Source of the DNA: Gammaproteobacteria bacterium
Lineage (GTDB): Bacteria; Pseudomonadota; Gammaproteobacteria; Pseudomonadales; Pseudomonadaceae
NCBI GenBank assembly: GCA_903970465.1
Contig: CAJCIO010000106.1
Span: forward strand, 1 to 60,097
DNA length: 60,097 bases
Direction of reading: 5' to 3'
In this document: in pieces, positions 48,239 through 56,536 of the stretch
Layout: every line of letters begins with the position of its first letter
How positions within the stretch are numbered: position 1 is the first letter of the stretch
Notes under the pieces: generated by a model
Told to the model about the DNA's origin: nothing
Seen by the model: the letters and a program-made list of their open reading frames with translations, nothing else
Databases searched by the model: none
Translations under genes and position numbers: made by a program

Positions 48239-49456
48239 TTAGTCCCCAGGACCTGAGCGCCAGGCACTGAGTTCGTATTTGCCCACCGCCGTACGGTGCA
48301 CCTCGTCCGGGCCATCGGCCAGCCGCAGTGTGCGCTGCATCGCGTACATGTAGGCCAGCGGGGTATCGCCACTCACGCCCGCGCCGCCATGTATCTGGAT
48401 GGCGCGGTCGATCACCCGCAACGCGACGTTGGGCGCTACGACCTTGATTTGTGCAATCTCGCTGCGCGCCACCTTGTTCCCGACAGTGTCCATCATGTAG
48501 GCGGCCTTGAGCGTCAGCAACCGAGCCATGTCGATCTCCATGCGCGAGTCGGCAATGCGCTCCAGATTACCGCCCAACAGCCCCAGCGGTCGGCCGAACG
48601 CATGCCGCTCGTTGGCGCGTTGGCACATCAGCTCCAACGCGCGCTCCGCCATCCCGACCGAACGCATGCAGTGGTGAATCCGGCCCGGCCCCAATCGGCC
48701 CTGCGCGATCTCGAAACCGCGACCGGGGCCCAGCAGCACGTTTTCGAACGGTACGCGAACGTCCTCGAACAGTACTTCGGCATGGCCATGGGGAGCGTCG
48801 TCGTAGCCGAATACCGTCAGGGGCCGCACCACCTTCACGCCTGGCGTGTCCATGGGCACCAGAATCATCGAATGTTGTTGGTGGCGAGGGCCATCCGGAT
48901 CGCTGAGCCCCATGAAGATGAGGACTGTGCAGCGCGGATCGCAAGCCCCTGAGGTCCACCATTTACGGCCGTCGAGCCGCCATTGATCACCCACGCGTGT
49001 GGCCGTGGCCTGCATGTTGGTGGCATCACTGGAGGCGACTTGCGGCTCGGTCATGGCAAAGGCAGAGCGTATCTCACCACGCAACAGCGGCTCCAGCCAG
49101 CGTCGGCGCTGTTCAGCCGTGCCGTAACGGACCAGCACTTCCATATTGCCAGTATCCGGTGCCGAACAGTTGAAGGGCTCTGGTCCCAGCAACGAGCGGC
49201 CCATGATCTCGGCCAAGGGGGCGTACTCCAGGTTGCTCAGCCCCGCGCCATACTCGGAGTCGGGCAGGAACAGATTCCATAGTCCCTGAGCGCGTGCTTG
49301 GGCCTTGAGCGCTTCGACCACTGCCGTCGGCTGCCAGCGGTCACCCTCATTGACCTGCTGGATGAAGGTCGCTTCCGCCGGATAGACATGGGCCCGCATG
49401 AACGCCGAGACCTTTTCGCACAGATCCAGAACCTTGGGGGAATAGGCGAAATCCAT
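48239..49456 (-). CDS. Acyl-CoA dehydrogenase (ACAD10/11-like)
   Basis: A 405-residue flavoprotein from the ATG at 49456 (a GTG at 49465 is possible). Motifs: [56 protein letters not shown], and a C-terminal [14 protein letters not shown] in place of the usual EGT motif, typical of the long ACAD10/11-like class. It is divergent from a LysR-type gene (162 nt between starts), its likely regulator. Acyl substrate unknown. Confidence 0.92.
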   Translation of the reverse strand: MDFAYSPKVLDLCEKVSAFMRAHVYPAEATFIQQVNEGDRWQPTAVVEALKAQARAQGLWNLFLPDSEYGAGLSNLEYAPLAEIMGRSLLGPEPFNCSAPDTGNMEVLVRYGTAEQRRRWLEPLLRGEIRSAFAMTEPQVASSDATNMQATATRVGDQWRLDGRKWWTSGACDPRCTVLIFMGLSDPDGPRHQQHSMILVPMDTPGVKVVRPLTVFGYDDAPHGHAEVLFEDVRVPFENVLLGPGRGFEIAQGRLGPGRIHHCMRSVGMAERALELMCQRANERHAFGRPLGLLGGNLERIADSRMEIDMARLLTLKAAYMMDTVGNKVARSEIAQIKVVAPNVALRVIDRAIQIHGGAGVSGDTPLAYMYAMQRTLRLADGPDEVHRTAVGKYELSAWRSGPGD

Positions 49457-49618
49457 GGCAGTCACTCGATCAGCGAAGGAGAGCGTTCGAGGTTAAAACG
49501 CGGCTCCCGATCAATCCAACCTATTCTCGGCGTGTATTACCATTCATAAGCCATATATGATCAGGCGCTACCGGCTCCGCCCCGCAGGCCCGGAACACAA
49601 CAATAAGAGTACGAGCAC

Positions 49619-50539
49619 ATGAACCTCAGCAAGGTCGACCTCAATCTGTTCATCGTCTTCGATGCCATTTACACCGAAGCCAATCTGACCCGCGCCGGGC
49701 AGATCGTCGGCATTACCCAGCCCGCGGTGTCCAACGCCTTGGCGCGCCTGCGCGATACCTTCAAGGATCCGCTGTTCGTGCGCACCGCCCAGGGCATGGT
49801 GCCGACGCCCATGGCGCAGAACATCATCCATCCGGTACGCAACGCCTTGGCCCTGTTACGGGTATCGGTACAGGAAAGCCGAATCTTTACCCCGGCCCAG
49901 GCCAGCAAGACATTCCGCATCAGCATGACCGACCTGACCGAAGCCGTGATCCTGCCGCCGCTGTTCCAGCGCCTGCGACGTCTGGCGCCGACCGTGGTCA
50001 TCGAGAGTTTTTTGTGCAAGCGCCGCGAGACGACCAAGGAGCTAGCTGCCGGGCATCTGGATTTTGCCGTGGACGCGCCCCTCAACAGCGACCCGCAGGT
50101 GCGTCACGTCAAGCTGCTGGCCGATCGTTACGTCTGCGCCATGCGTACCGGGCACCCTTTGGCGCAGCGGGAGCTGAGCCTGGAGGACTATCTGGCTCAG
50201 ACCCACATTCATATTTCAAGCCGCCGCAACGGCCTGGGCCACGTCGACCTGGCGCTTGGCCGTATAGGGCTGCAACGCAAGATCGCGTTACGCTCGCAGC
50301 ACTACATGATGGCCTCCCAGGTGCTGCAGCAGAGCGACATGCTCATGACCGTGCCCGAACGCTTCGCCCGTCGCCACGAGTTGCGCTACGTCGGCCTGCC
50401 GGTGGCCGAGGTGCCACAGGTGGAAACCCATCTGTACTGGCATGAAAGCACTGATCAGGACCCGGCAAATCGCTGGATGCGTGAACAGATCGTCGACCTT
50501 TGCCAACAGATCACCCACCGGGAAAGCCAAACGCGCTGA
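49619..50539 (+). CDS. LysR-family transcriptional regulator
   Basis: A 306-residue regulator of the NodD/PcaQ-like branch: MNLSKVDLNLFIVFDAIYTEANLTRAGQIVGITQPAVSNALARLR is the helix-turn-helix, followed by the substrate-binding domain. It is divergent from the acyl-CoA dehydrogenase gene, which it probably controls. Its 3' end borders the CrcZ-family RNA region. Confidence 0.93.
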   Translation: MNLSKVDLNLFIVFDAIYTEANLTRAGQIVGITQPAVSNALARLRDTFKDPLFVRTAQGMVPTPMAQNIIHPVRNALALLRVSVQESRIFTPAQASKTFRISMTDLTEAVILPPLFQRLRRLAPTVVIESFLCKRRETTKELAAGHLDFAVDAPLNSDPQVRHVKLLADRYVCAMRTGHPLAQRELSLEDYLAQTHIHISSRRNGLGHVDLALGRIGLQRKIALRSQHYMMASQVLQQSDMLMTVPERFARRHELRYVGLPVAEVPQVETHLYWHESTDQDPANRWMREQIVDLCQQITHRESQTR

Positions 50540-50563
50540 ATAGAGCCATCGCGGCACGTTCAG

Positions 50564-50626
50564 GTAACAGCTTTTCCGACGAGAGTGTTACCGGGGATGA
50601 ACCAGCGGCCAAAAAAACGAGTAACA
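50564..50626. promoter_or_regulatory. Possible CbrB activator sites
   Basis: Three half-sites GTAACA (50564-50569), TGTTAC (50586-50591) and GTAACA (50621-50626) lie about 80 to 145 nt before the sigma-54 promoter, the normal place for an enhancer. GTAACA/TGTTAC elements are what I recall for CbrB at crcZ and crcY promoters. Confidence 0.6.
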
Positions 50627-50706
50627 TGGAAACAGGTTGCGACACTTTGCCACGGCAAGCGCGGCACGATTTTACTAAACCCATGATTTCAAAGGGTTTT
50701 AAAAAG

Positions 50707-50723
50707 TTGGCACGAGCCCTGCT
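50707..50723 (+). promoter_or_regulatory. Sigma-54 promoter of the CrcZ-family RNA
   Basis: TTGGCACGAGCCCTGCT matches the -24/-12 consensus: GG at 50709-50710 and GC at 50721-50722 with exactly 10 nt between. The start site would be near 50734. Confidence 0.9.
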
Positions 50724-50733
50724 ATATCTTACG

Positions 50734-51100
50734 TACAAGAACAAGAAAAATTGCGACACCCAATAAAAACAATACGAAACGACTCTGACATAACAAGAAC
50801 AACACGGCAGAGACGCAGCTAACAGATTTTTTTGGAGAAGATGTGCTTTTCAGGGGTTCGCCCCGCAGTCGGACAGAGAACAACAAAACTACCCTGAGGT
50901 AGCGTCCGAATCGACTGGATCGCAAGATCAAAGCAGGTCAGCGCTCAAAAAAATACGTTTGCTCTTGACCCCGGATGGGGGTCACCAAAACGGTTGGACG
51001 GGTCACGGCTGACAAAAACAACAATAGGTCGCCCCGCAATAATAAAAAAAGAGCACGCGATACACGATTAGAGGGGAGCTTCGGCTCCCCTCAGTGCATT
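50734..51100 (+). ncRNA. CrcZ/CrcX/CrcY-family regulatory RNA
   Basis: About 365 nt without a coding frame, starting from a sigma-54 promoter and ending in a hairpin at 51071-51092. It contains at least six clusters of the AAnAAnAA motif bound by Hfq-Crc (50737-50747, 50762-50772, 50792-50802, 50879-50886, 51017-51024, 51038-51045). Such RNAs sequester Hfq/Crc and relieve catabolite repression when CbrAB is active. Since cbrB and pcnB are not neighbours, this is probably the second copy (CrcX or CrcY type) rather than CrcZ itself. The exact ends are estimates. Confidence 0.85.
51071..51092 (+). terminator. 3' hairpin of the CrcZ-family RNA
   Basis: GAGGGGAGC-TTCG-GCTCCCCTC, a 9-bp perfect stem with a stable tetraloop. 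The T tract after it is weak (GCATTTCG), so it may act partly as a stability element, or end transcription with help. Confidence 0.7.
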
Positions 51101-51162
51101 TCGCGATATGGCCAACTTCGAGCCGGAATCAGCCCTCGCCAACCGCCCCCGCCTTATTCATT

Positions 51163-51849
51163 TCAAGCCATCTGAAACATGGCCTGCACCACAACGCCTA
51201 CCACCAGGCAGTCTGCGGACAACTCGTACACCGGATATGTCGAATTCAGAGGTTTGAGAAAACGCTCGCTGCCCTCGGCGGCCAGCTGGCGCAGGATTGC
51301 CTGATCGATACCCGGCCGTCGCGCAATGATCAGGTCACCGACCTGCGCCTCCAGGCCGGGATCGACCAACACTTCGGTTCCATCAGGCACGCTGAGCCCG
51401 ACAGGCGAATTCATGGCATCGCCTTCGACCTTCAACCAGTACGCCGACCCGATCGCCTCGTAGCCGGAAACCCCGGCATCGCCACGGTAATAAGACGCCC
51501 GTGACGGCTGATCGGTACCGGCTACCGCCCACGTGAGACGTGGGTAGCAAAAGTACGAGACGCTCCGGTGCAGCGCGTCGCGATCATGATCACTGGCACG
51601 CGACAGGTCGTCGACGTGAGCCTCGTAATCAGCGCGCTGCTCTGCGGTGCGCAGGATCTGCACGACCTCCAGATTGTCCATGCCCAATTCACGCAATACA
51701 CGGTTCATCTTGCTGACATGGGGCGTACTGCGCCCACGCATCCAATGCCCCACCGCGCCCTGACTGACGCCGACACGTTCTGCCAGCTCCGTCTGGGTGA
51801 CGTTCTGCTCACGCATTATTTCTTTGACCAGCTCTTTCCATTTATTCAT
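51163..51849 (-). CDS. XRE/S24 repressor with inactive protease dyad
   Basis: A 228-residue PrtR/LexA-type repressor: N-terminal XRE helix-turn-helix (VTQTELAERVGVSQGAVGHWMRGR, about 17-40) and C-terminal S24 domain (about 120-225). Active relatives have GDSM and a catalytic Lys. Here the motif is EGDAM with Ala145 at the serine position, and AILRQL with Arg187 at the lysine position. Self-cleavage during SOS should not occur. The ATG at 51849 gives family length. A perfect palindrome lies 33 nt upstream. Confidence 0.88.
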   Translation of the reverse strand: MNKWKELVKEIMREQNVTQTELAERVGVSQGAVGHWMRGRSTPHVSKMNRVLRELGMDNLEVVQILRTAEQRADYEAHVDDLSRASDHDRDALHRSVSYFCYPRLTWAVAGTDQPSRASYYRGDAGVSGYEAIGSAYWLKVEGDAMNSPVGLSVPDGTEVLVDPGLEAQVGDLIIARRPGIDQAILRQLAAEGSERFLKPLNSTYPVYELSADCLVVGVVVQAMFQMA

Positions 51850-51881
51850 GGTTGAGCACCTTACCTGCCCTGACGCCAAGC

Positions 51882-51898
51882 TACATACACAGTATGTA
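51882..51898. promoter_or_regulatory. Perfect palindromic operator upstream of the S24 repressor
   Basis: TACATACACAGTATGTA is a perfect 7-bp inverted repeat (TACATAC and GTATGTA) with a 3-nt centre. It sits between the divergent repressor and DUF6124 genes, so it may be the autoregulatory operator and could control both. Confidence 0.75.
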
Positions 51899-51992
51899 AT
51901 AACAGAAATTTTGAAATAACTACAGGCAGTATTACGCTGGGGGCTGAATCTGCGGCGGCCACACCGCAACGGCCTATCATGGGGAAAAAACT

Positions 51993-52334
51993 ATGCGACA
52001 TCGAAAAGACACTACCGTCGAATTCGTCCCGAGCGAGTCGCTCAAAGACTGCCTGCTGTCACGCAAAGCCCTGGACTTCTATCTTGCACCCGCACCCGCA
52101 CCCGCACCGTCAACGCCAAGCGCCGACCCCTTCGTCGCACGCAACGATCTGAGCATGCTCGATGCACTCAACCATGCTTCGGAACTATTGCGCTGCGCAG
52201 CAGCCACTGCCTATGAATCCGCAGACGCACTCAAGGGGCCGCAGCGAGATCTTGGCCTGAGCGTCGTGCACATGATCAACATGGCCAGAAGCATGGTGGA
52301 TCGTTCGCTGGATGTGCATCCGCAGCAACAGTGA
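51993..52334 (+). CDS. DUF6124 (formerly DUF3077) family protein
   Basis: A 113-residue protein with a charged N-terminus, an Ala/Pro linker (APAPAPAPSTPSADP) and a helical domain (DALNHASELLRCAAATAYESADALKG to HMINMARSMVDRSLD) that I recall as the Pseudomonas-specific DUF6124. Members occur in many copies per genome, and their function is unknown. It is divergent from the S24 repressor across a shared palindrome. Confidence 0.82.
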   Translation: MRHRKDTTVEFVPSESLKDCLLSRKALDFYLAPAPAPAPSTPSADPFVARNDLSMLDALNHASELLRCAAATAYESADALKGPQRDLGLSVVHMINMARSMVDRSLDVHPQQQ

Positions 52335-52442
52335 GTCGCTGGGGCCGGCGTTCACGGAGGAAAGCGTGGCAGGGGGGCGACGAGCAAAGGCCGCCAGGAC
52401 AGGCAGCCAGAAAAAAACAAGGAAAATTCGAGGAGAAATCAT

Positions 52443-52472
52443 TTGACTTGCAAATGATAACTATTATTATTG
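52443..52472 (+). promoter_or_regulatory. Fur-controlled promoter of prrF
   Basis: A -35 TTGACT (52443-52448) and -10 TATTAT (52465-52470) are covered by an AT-rich Fur-box-like sequence, CAAATGATAACTATTATTAT (52451-52470). Fur with iron would block transcription here. Confidence 0.85.
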
Positions 52473-52476
52473 CCCC

Positions 52477-52590
52477 AACTGGTCGAGAGATCAGTGGGTA
52501 ACCTGAAAGACCTTAGGTCGGACTCTCAGATTATCTCCTCATCAGGCTAATCACGGTTTTTGACCCGGCTTTTTGCCGGGTCTTTTTTTT
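52477..52590 (+). ncRNA. prrF: PrrF iron-responsive small RNA
   Basis: A 114-nt RNA beginning AACTGGTCG. It contains the deeply conserved PrrF core TTATCTCCTCATCAGGCTAA (52531-52550) that pairs with sodB, sdh, acn and other iron-rich targets, then a terminator (GACCCGGC-TTTTT-GCCGGGTC and eight T residues, 52562-52590). It is the Pseudomonas counterpart of RyhB, induced when iron is scarce. Only a single copy is here. Confidence 0.96.
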
Positions 52591-52856
52591 GGTTCTTCAG
52601 GCTAATGAAGAAGGTACTGCGTTGCTGCAGAAATTCGGTGTGGTTCAATGACGAGATCATAGCAAATCACTATCAAATATGAAAAGTCCCGAAACAAATC
52701 TAAATCGAAGAAAAGACCTGCCAAGTGCAACGAAGATCAGATCAGCACTTGAGAATCAATCGCAACAATACTAAGCTCAATTCGCTTTCACGGAAGATGC
52801 CACGCAGTTCAGGCTTCTAATGTCGTTCGCTTGCCCCTTACGCGGAGCACAGATTC
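52591..52856. other. AT-rich gap between prrF and the sigma/FecR fusion gene
   Basis: About 265 nt, clearly richer in A and T than the flanks, without a coding frame of quality. It must hold the promoter for the gene at 52857; I see no convincing -35/-10 pair or Fur box. Confidence 0.4.
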
Positions 52857-53390
52857 ATGACCAGCCTGCTCACCCCCTTACAGCAGTTGTTTCAACGTAT
52901 GCCGGACAACGGCCACCAGCAACTTTCTGGCGCCGAACAATACTTCTACTCCCGGATCAGGCAACTGCCGCGACGCACCCAGCAGGTTTTCCTGCTCAGC
53001 CGGGTCGACGCGCTGGCATACCCAGCCATTGCCCAGCGACTCGATATTTCCCCCGAAGAATTGCACAACGACATGGTCCGCGCGCTGCAGCACACCCGCA
53101 CGCCCGCCGAGCTGGCGCCACACGAGCGGCAGGCCTGCGAGTGGTACGTCCAGTTGCAGAATCCGCAGACCACGGCCAGTGAACGCATCGATTTTCGCCG
53201 CTGGCTGGATGCCGCCCCCGAACATTTGGCCGCGTTCCATGAAACCGAACTGCACTGGCGACAACTGCTGGTACCGGCTCGACATCAGGCCCTGAACGGC
53301 AATTACCAGCGAAGGCACCACCCCCTCGAAATTGGCGCTTGGCTGGCCGGCCTGCTGAGCATGGTCCTGTTGATGGTGCTGGCGTTCTGA
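52857..53390 (+). CDS. Fusion of sigma region 4 with FecR N-terminal (DUF4880) domain and a membrane segment
   Basis: A 177-residue protein made of three parts. Residues about 35-80 resemble region 4 of an ECF sigma factor (PRRTQQVFLLSRVDALAYPAIAQRLDISPEEL). Residues about 90-136 resemble the FecR N-terminal DUF4880 domain (ACEWYVQLQNPQTTASERIDFRRWLDAAPEHLAAFHETE). Residues 158-177 are a transmembrane tail. Sigma region 2 and the periplasmic FecR domain are missing. It looks like a shrunken FecI-FecR pair made into one membrane protein. It follows prrF, in an iron-related setting. Confidence 0.8.
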   Translation: MTSLLTPLQQLFQRMPDNGHQQLSGAEQYFYSRIRQLPRRTQQVFLLSRVDALAYPAIAQRLDISPEELHNDMVRALQHTRTPAELAPHERQACEWYVQLQNPQTTASERIDFRRWLDAAPEHLAAFHETELHWRQLLVPARHQALNGNYQRRHHPLEIGAWLAGLLSMVLLMVLAF

Positions 53391-53458
53391 TCCCTGCGCC
53401 GGACAACGGCTTGGGTGTAGAGTATCGATGCATAAGTACTCCACAAGGATTCAACACC

Positions 53459-54613
53459 ATGACCCTGGCCTTACCCTCGCTCGATATCCGCGCCGATTTC
53501 GACAGCGGCAATATTCAAGTGATAGACGCGAGCGACCGCCAGCATGTCCGCCTGGCCATTCGTCCTGATACGCATAGCCAGCATTTTCAGTGGTTCCACT
53601 TCAAGGTCAGTGGCCTGGTACCGGGCGAGCTCCATCGGTTCGTCCTCGAAAACGCCGGCGCCTCGACCTTTTCTCGTGCATGGCAGGATTACCAGGCGGT
53701 GGCCTCCTATGATCAGCAGGACTGGTTCCGCGTATCCTCCCACTTCGACGGCAAGGCATTGCATGTTGAATGCTTGCCGACCGGATCCGAGGCCTGGTTC
53801 GCCTATTTCGAACCCTACAGCCGCGCCCGCCATGATCAACTGGTCAGCGATGCGCTGAACAAGGCCGGCATGCAATTGATGGCGGTCGGTCGCAGCATCG
53901 AGGGTCGCGACATTCCAGTGCTGCGCCTGGGCAACGGCCAGCCTGGCCGGCGCAAACTGTGGTTTATCGCCCAGCAGCACCCGGGCGAGCACATGGCCGA
54001 GTGGTTCATGGAAGGCATCGTCGAACGCTTGCAGCACCCCGATGCGGCACTGGAGACCCTGCTGGCTGAAGGCGATCTGTATCTGGTGCCTAACGTCAAT
54101 CCTGATGGTGCCTTCCATGGCCACTTGCGCACCAACGCGGCCGGACGCGACCTCAACCGTGCCTGGCAGGACGCCGCTGCCGATGCCGAAACGGCACCGG
54201 AAGTCCTGTTCATCAGGCAGCAGATGGAAAAGTATGGCGTCGACCTGTTCATCGATGTGCACGGTGACGAAGAAATCCCCCATGTCTTCACCGCCGCCTG
54301 CGAAGGCAACCCTGGGTACACACCCCGCATCGCGCAGTTGGAGCAGCAGTTTCGCGACTGGTTGTGCGAGCAGACCGTGGATTTTCAGCAAGTCCACGGC
54401 TATGGCCGCTCACAGCCCGGCAAGGCCAATCTGCAACTGGCCTGCAACAGCGTCGGTGAGAAATTCGATTGCCTGTCGTTCACCCTGGAGATGCCCTTCA
54501 AGGATCATGATGACGCCCCCAACCCGCGTACGGGGTGGAATGGCGCCCGCTCGATGCAACTGGGCAAGGATGTGCTGGCGACCTGCATCCGTATCCTCCC
54601 CCAGTTGCGTTAG
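53459..54613 (+). CDS. M14-family cytosolic carboxypeptidase (CCP-like)
   Basis: A 384-residue zinc carboxypeptidase with an N-terminal beta domain (about 1-125) and the M14 catalytic domain (about 126-384). The zinc ligands are H174 and E177 (HPGEH) and H268 (DVHGDE), and the catalytic Glu is probably E344 (FTLEMPF). NVNPDGAFHGHLRTNAAGRDLNRAW is the substrate-binding stretch. It resembles bacterial relatives of the Nna1/CCP proteins. The substrate in bacteria is not established. Confidence 0.93.
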   Translation: MTLALPSLDIRADFDSGNIQVIDASDRQHVRLAIRPDTHSQHFQWFHFKVSGLVPGELHRFVLENAGASTFSRAWQDYQAVASYDQQDWFRVSSHFDGKALHVECLPTGSEAWFAYFEPYSRARHDQLVSDALNKAGMQLMAVGRSIEGRDIPVLRLGNGQPGRRKLWFIAQQHPGEHMAEWFMEGIVERLQHPDAALETLLAEGDLYLVPNVNPDGAFHGHLRTNAAGRDLNRAWQDAAADAETAPEVLFIRQQMEKYGVDLFIDVHGDEEIPHVFTAACEGNPGYTPRIAQLEQQFRDWLCEQTVDFQQVHGYGRSQPGKANLQLACNSVGEKFDCLSFTLEMPFKDHDDAPNPRTGWNGARSMQLGKDVLATCIRILPQLR

Positions 54614-54615
54614 GC

Positions 54616-55167
54616 TCAGTCCTTGCTGCCGCTACGCGCCATGCTCTGCAGCACGCCGTCGCGACGGATCAGACCGTGGTACAGGGCGGCGGCAACATGC
54701 ACGAGAATCGTCAAGAACAACAAGTACGCCAGGTAGCCGTGCGCCTTGCGCAACAACGCGAAGGTTTCGGCGTGCGGCGGCAGAATCGGCGGCAGGCGCA
54801 GGCTTTCGGTGAGCATGATCGGATCACCCGCAGCCGAGAGCATGGCCCACCCCACCAGTGGCAGCACCAGCATCAACCCATACAGCAACAGATGAGAGGC
54901 CTTGGCCGCCAGTGACTGCACCGCGGGCAAATCCGCCGGCAACGGTGGCTGGGGTGTGCTCAAGCGCACCGCGATACGCAGAATGACCAGGATCAGCAAG
55001 GCGATGCCCAGCGGTTTGTGCAGATGAATCAACCACTCGTGGCGCTCCGAGACCGAAGCTGCCATACCCGCGCCGATAAACAGCATCGCCAACAACCCGA
55101 TCGCCATCAACCAGTGCAACCAGCGCGCCAGAGGCACAAAATGAGCGAGCTTGGATGAAGTCTTCAT
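54616..55167 (-). CDS. Cytochrome b561
   Basis: A 183-residue membrane protein with four transmembrane helices and histidines fit for two b hemes (ARWLHWLMAIGL, EWLIHLHKPLGIALL, GYLAYLLFLTILVHVAAALYHGLI). It probably passes electrons from quinol to a periplasmic partner. It overlaps the upstream catalase-like gene by 4 nt (ATGA), so the two proteins are made together and probably interact. Confidence 0.93.
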   Translation of the reverse strand: MKTSSKLAHFVPLARWLHWLMAIGLLAMLFIGAGMAASVSERHEWLIHLHKPLGIALLILVILRIAVRLSTPQPPLPADLPAVQSLAAKASHLLLYGLMLVLPLVGWAMLSAAGDPIMLTESLRLPPILPPHAETFALLRKAHGYLAYLLFLTILVHVAAALYHGLIRRDGVLQSMARSGSKD

Positions 55168-56228
55168 TTGCCTGCCTCCTTGAGTTGATCCACTTCACCG
55201 GTGCGGCGCAGATAGGAGCTCGCATAGGCGGCAGAGCGCGCCGCCAGCAATGGGTCGCTAGAAGCTTCGATTCCGTTGGGCAACACGGTCGGGTCATAGT
55301 TGATGTCACGGCACTCGCCGTCGTTCTGGGCTTCGAGCTTGTTAATCACCAAAGTGCCCGCAGTCACCACCCGACGGTCAGCGGGCCAGGCCTTACTGGC
55401 GTCGTCCACCGGATCACCGGGGTTGGCCAAGGTGATGCGCAACTGCCAGCGCAGCGGGCCGAGCACCAGGCGCTGGGCCAGGTCCTGCTGGAGAAAATCG
55501 CCCCCGGCGGGAGCGGCAGCGACGGCATCGGCTTCATCACTCGCCACCGGCACCATGGCCCAACGTACCGCCTGACGGTCGCCTTTGGCATTGACCAGAT
55601 AAAAGGCATTGATGCTGTTGTAGGTCTCGGTGGCGAAACTGGCAGACGGCTTGGCGGTCTTGATCCAGGCCAGGAACGGCGCGGCTTCGGGATGATCGGC
55701 AAAAAACGCCTTCATCTTCGTCGGATCCGGTTTGCCCGTGGCCGGGTCCGGCGCGCTGGCCATCTGTTGTTGATAGAAGGCTTCGGGGGTACCGATCGGA
55801 AACACCGGCATGCTGTTCATCCCCGTGCGCCATTGCTGGCCGTTGGTGAGGGTGAAACGCAACGCCATGCTGCGGATCGGCACGCTGCTGTCCGGGGCAT
55901 AGGGATTGACGCTAGGCAGCGCCAGGCGCCCCACTACTGGGGTCTTCTCGTCGCCGAACAGGCTGGCGACCGACAGATCAGCGGCCTGGCGATTACTCTC
56001 GAAATAGCCGACGATGCACACGCCCTTGGCGTGATTGCGCCGGTAGCCCGGATGCACACCGCCGCCGCGCTCCAGGTTGTCGACCAGCACTTTGGGCGTG
56101 AGGCGGCTGCGGTCCAAACTACCGTTGACGTAGGCAAAAGCGCCACTGGCAACCAGAACCACGGCGGCAATGACGCCGAACCGCAGCGCTTTGCTTCCTG
56201 TGGACAAGGGAGGTAAGGGATCGCTCAT
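55164..56228 (-). CDS. Catalase-like heme protein with membrane anchor (SrpA family)
   Basis: A 354-residue protein with a signal anchor (about 17-35, AAVVLVASGAFAYVNG) and a catalase-fold domain: GVHPGYRRNHAKGVCIVGYFE at the start, then RSMALRFTLTNGQQWRTGMNSMPVF. It belongs to the small 'catalase family peroxidase' group. The usual heme Tyr region is shortened as in that group. It is periplasmic by its anchor and is co-translated with a cytochrome b561, suggesting a quinol-linked peroxidase. Confidence 0.88.
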   Translation of the reverse strand: MSDPLPPLSTGSKALRFGVIAAVVLVASGAFAYVNGSLDRSRLTPKVLVDNLERGGGVHPGYRRNHAKGVCIVGYFESNRQAADLSVASLFGDEKTPVVGRLALPSVNPYAPDSSVPIRSMALRFTLTNGQQWRTGMNSMPVFPIGTPEAFYQQQMASAPDPATGKPDPTKMKAFFADHPEAAPFLAWIKTAKPSASFATETYNSINAFYLVNAKGDRQAVRWAMVPVASDEADAVAAAPAGGDFLQQDLAQRLVLGPLRWQLRITLANPGDPVDDASKAWPADRRVVTAGTLVINKLEAQNDGECRDINYDPTVLPNGIEASSDPLLAARSAAYASSYLRRTGEVDQLKEAGK

Positions 56229-56536
56229 GTGTAACTCCAGAGGCGCAAGCCAGAGGGTGAAGGTGCTATGAGACGAGCACCGAAGACGTCTATTCCTTGC
56301 TCTCTTGAAAATAGCCGAGAAAAATATTTCCACCTGCGCGGAATGACGGCAGGCTAGGCGGCGTCCCGGATACACGACGCCATGGTGATCCCGGTGGAGG
56401 ACCCGGCTACTGTGCGATTACGCCAGGCCATCGGCGCTACCATCAAGACGCCATTCAAGCCAGGTCATGACTGCGCCGAAATCGAACCGCGATTTTCCGT
56501 ATAATCGCCGCAGTTCGATTTCCTGAGGACGCTCCC
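56229..56536. other. Divergent intergenic region between the catalase-like gene and zapE
   Basis: About 308 nt. It should contain promoters for both directions. Near its right end GAGGA is the zapE ribosome-binding site. I see no RNA gene or clear repeat. Confidence 0.4.

Noticed and set aside
41390..51849. Prophage, suggested by a Mor-like activator and an S24 repressor
   Set aside because: The two genes are 10 kb apart with tamAB, xthA and metabolic genes between; no integrase, terminase, capsid or tail gene was seen.
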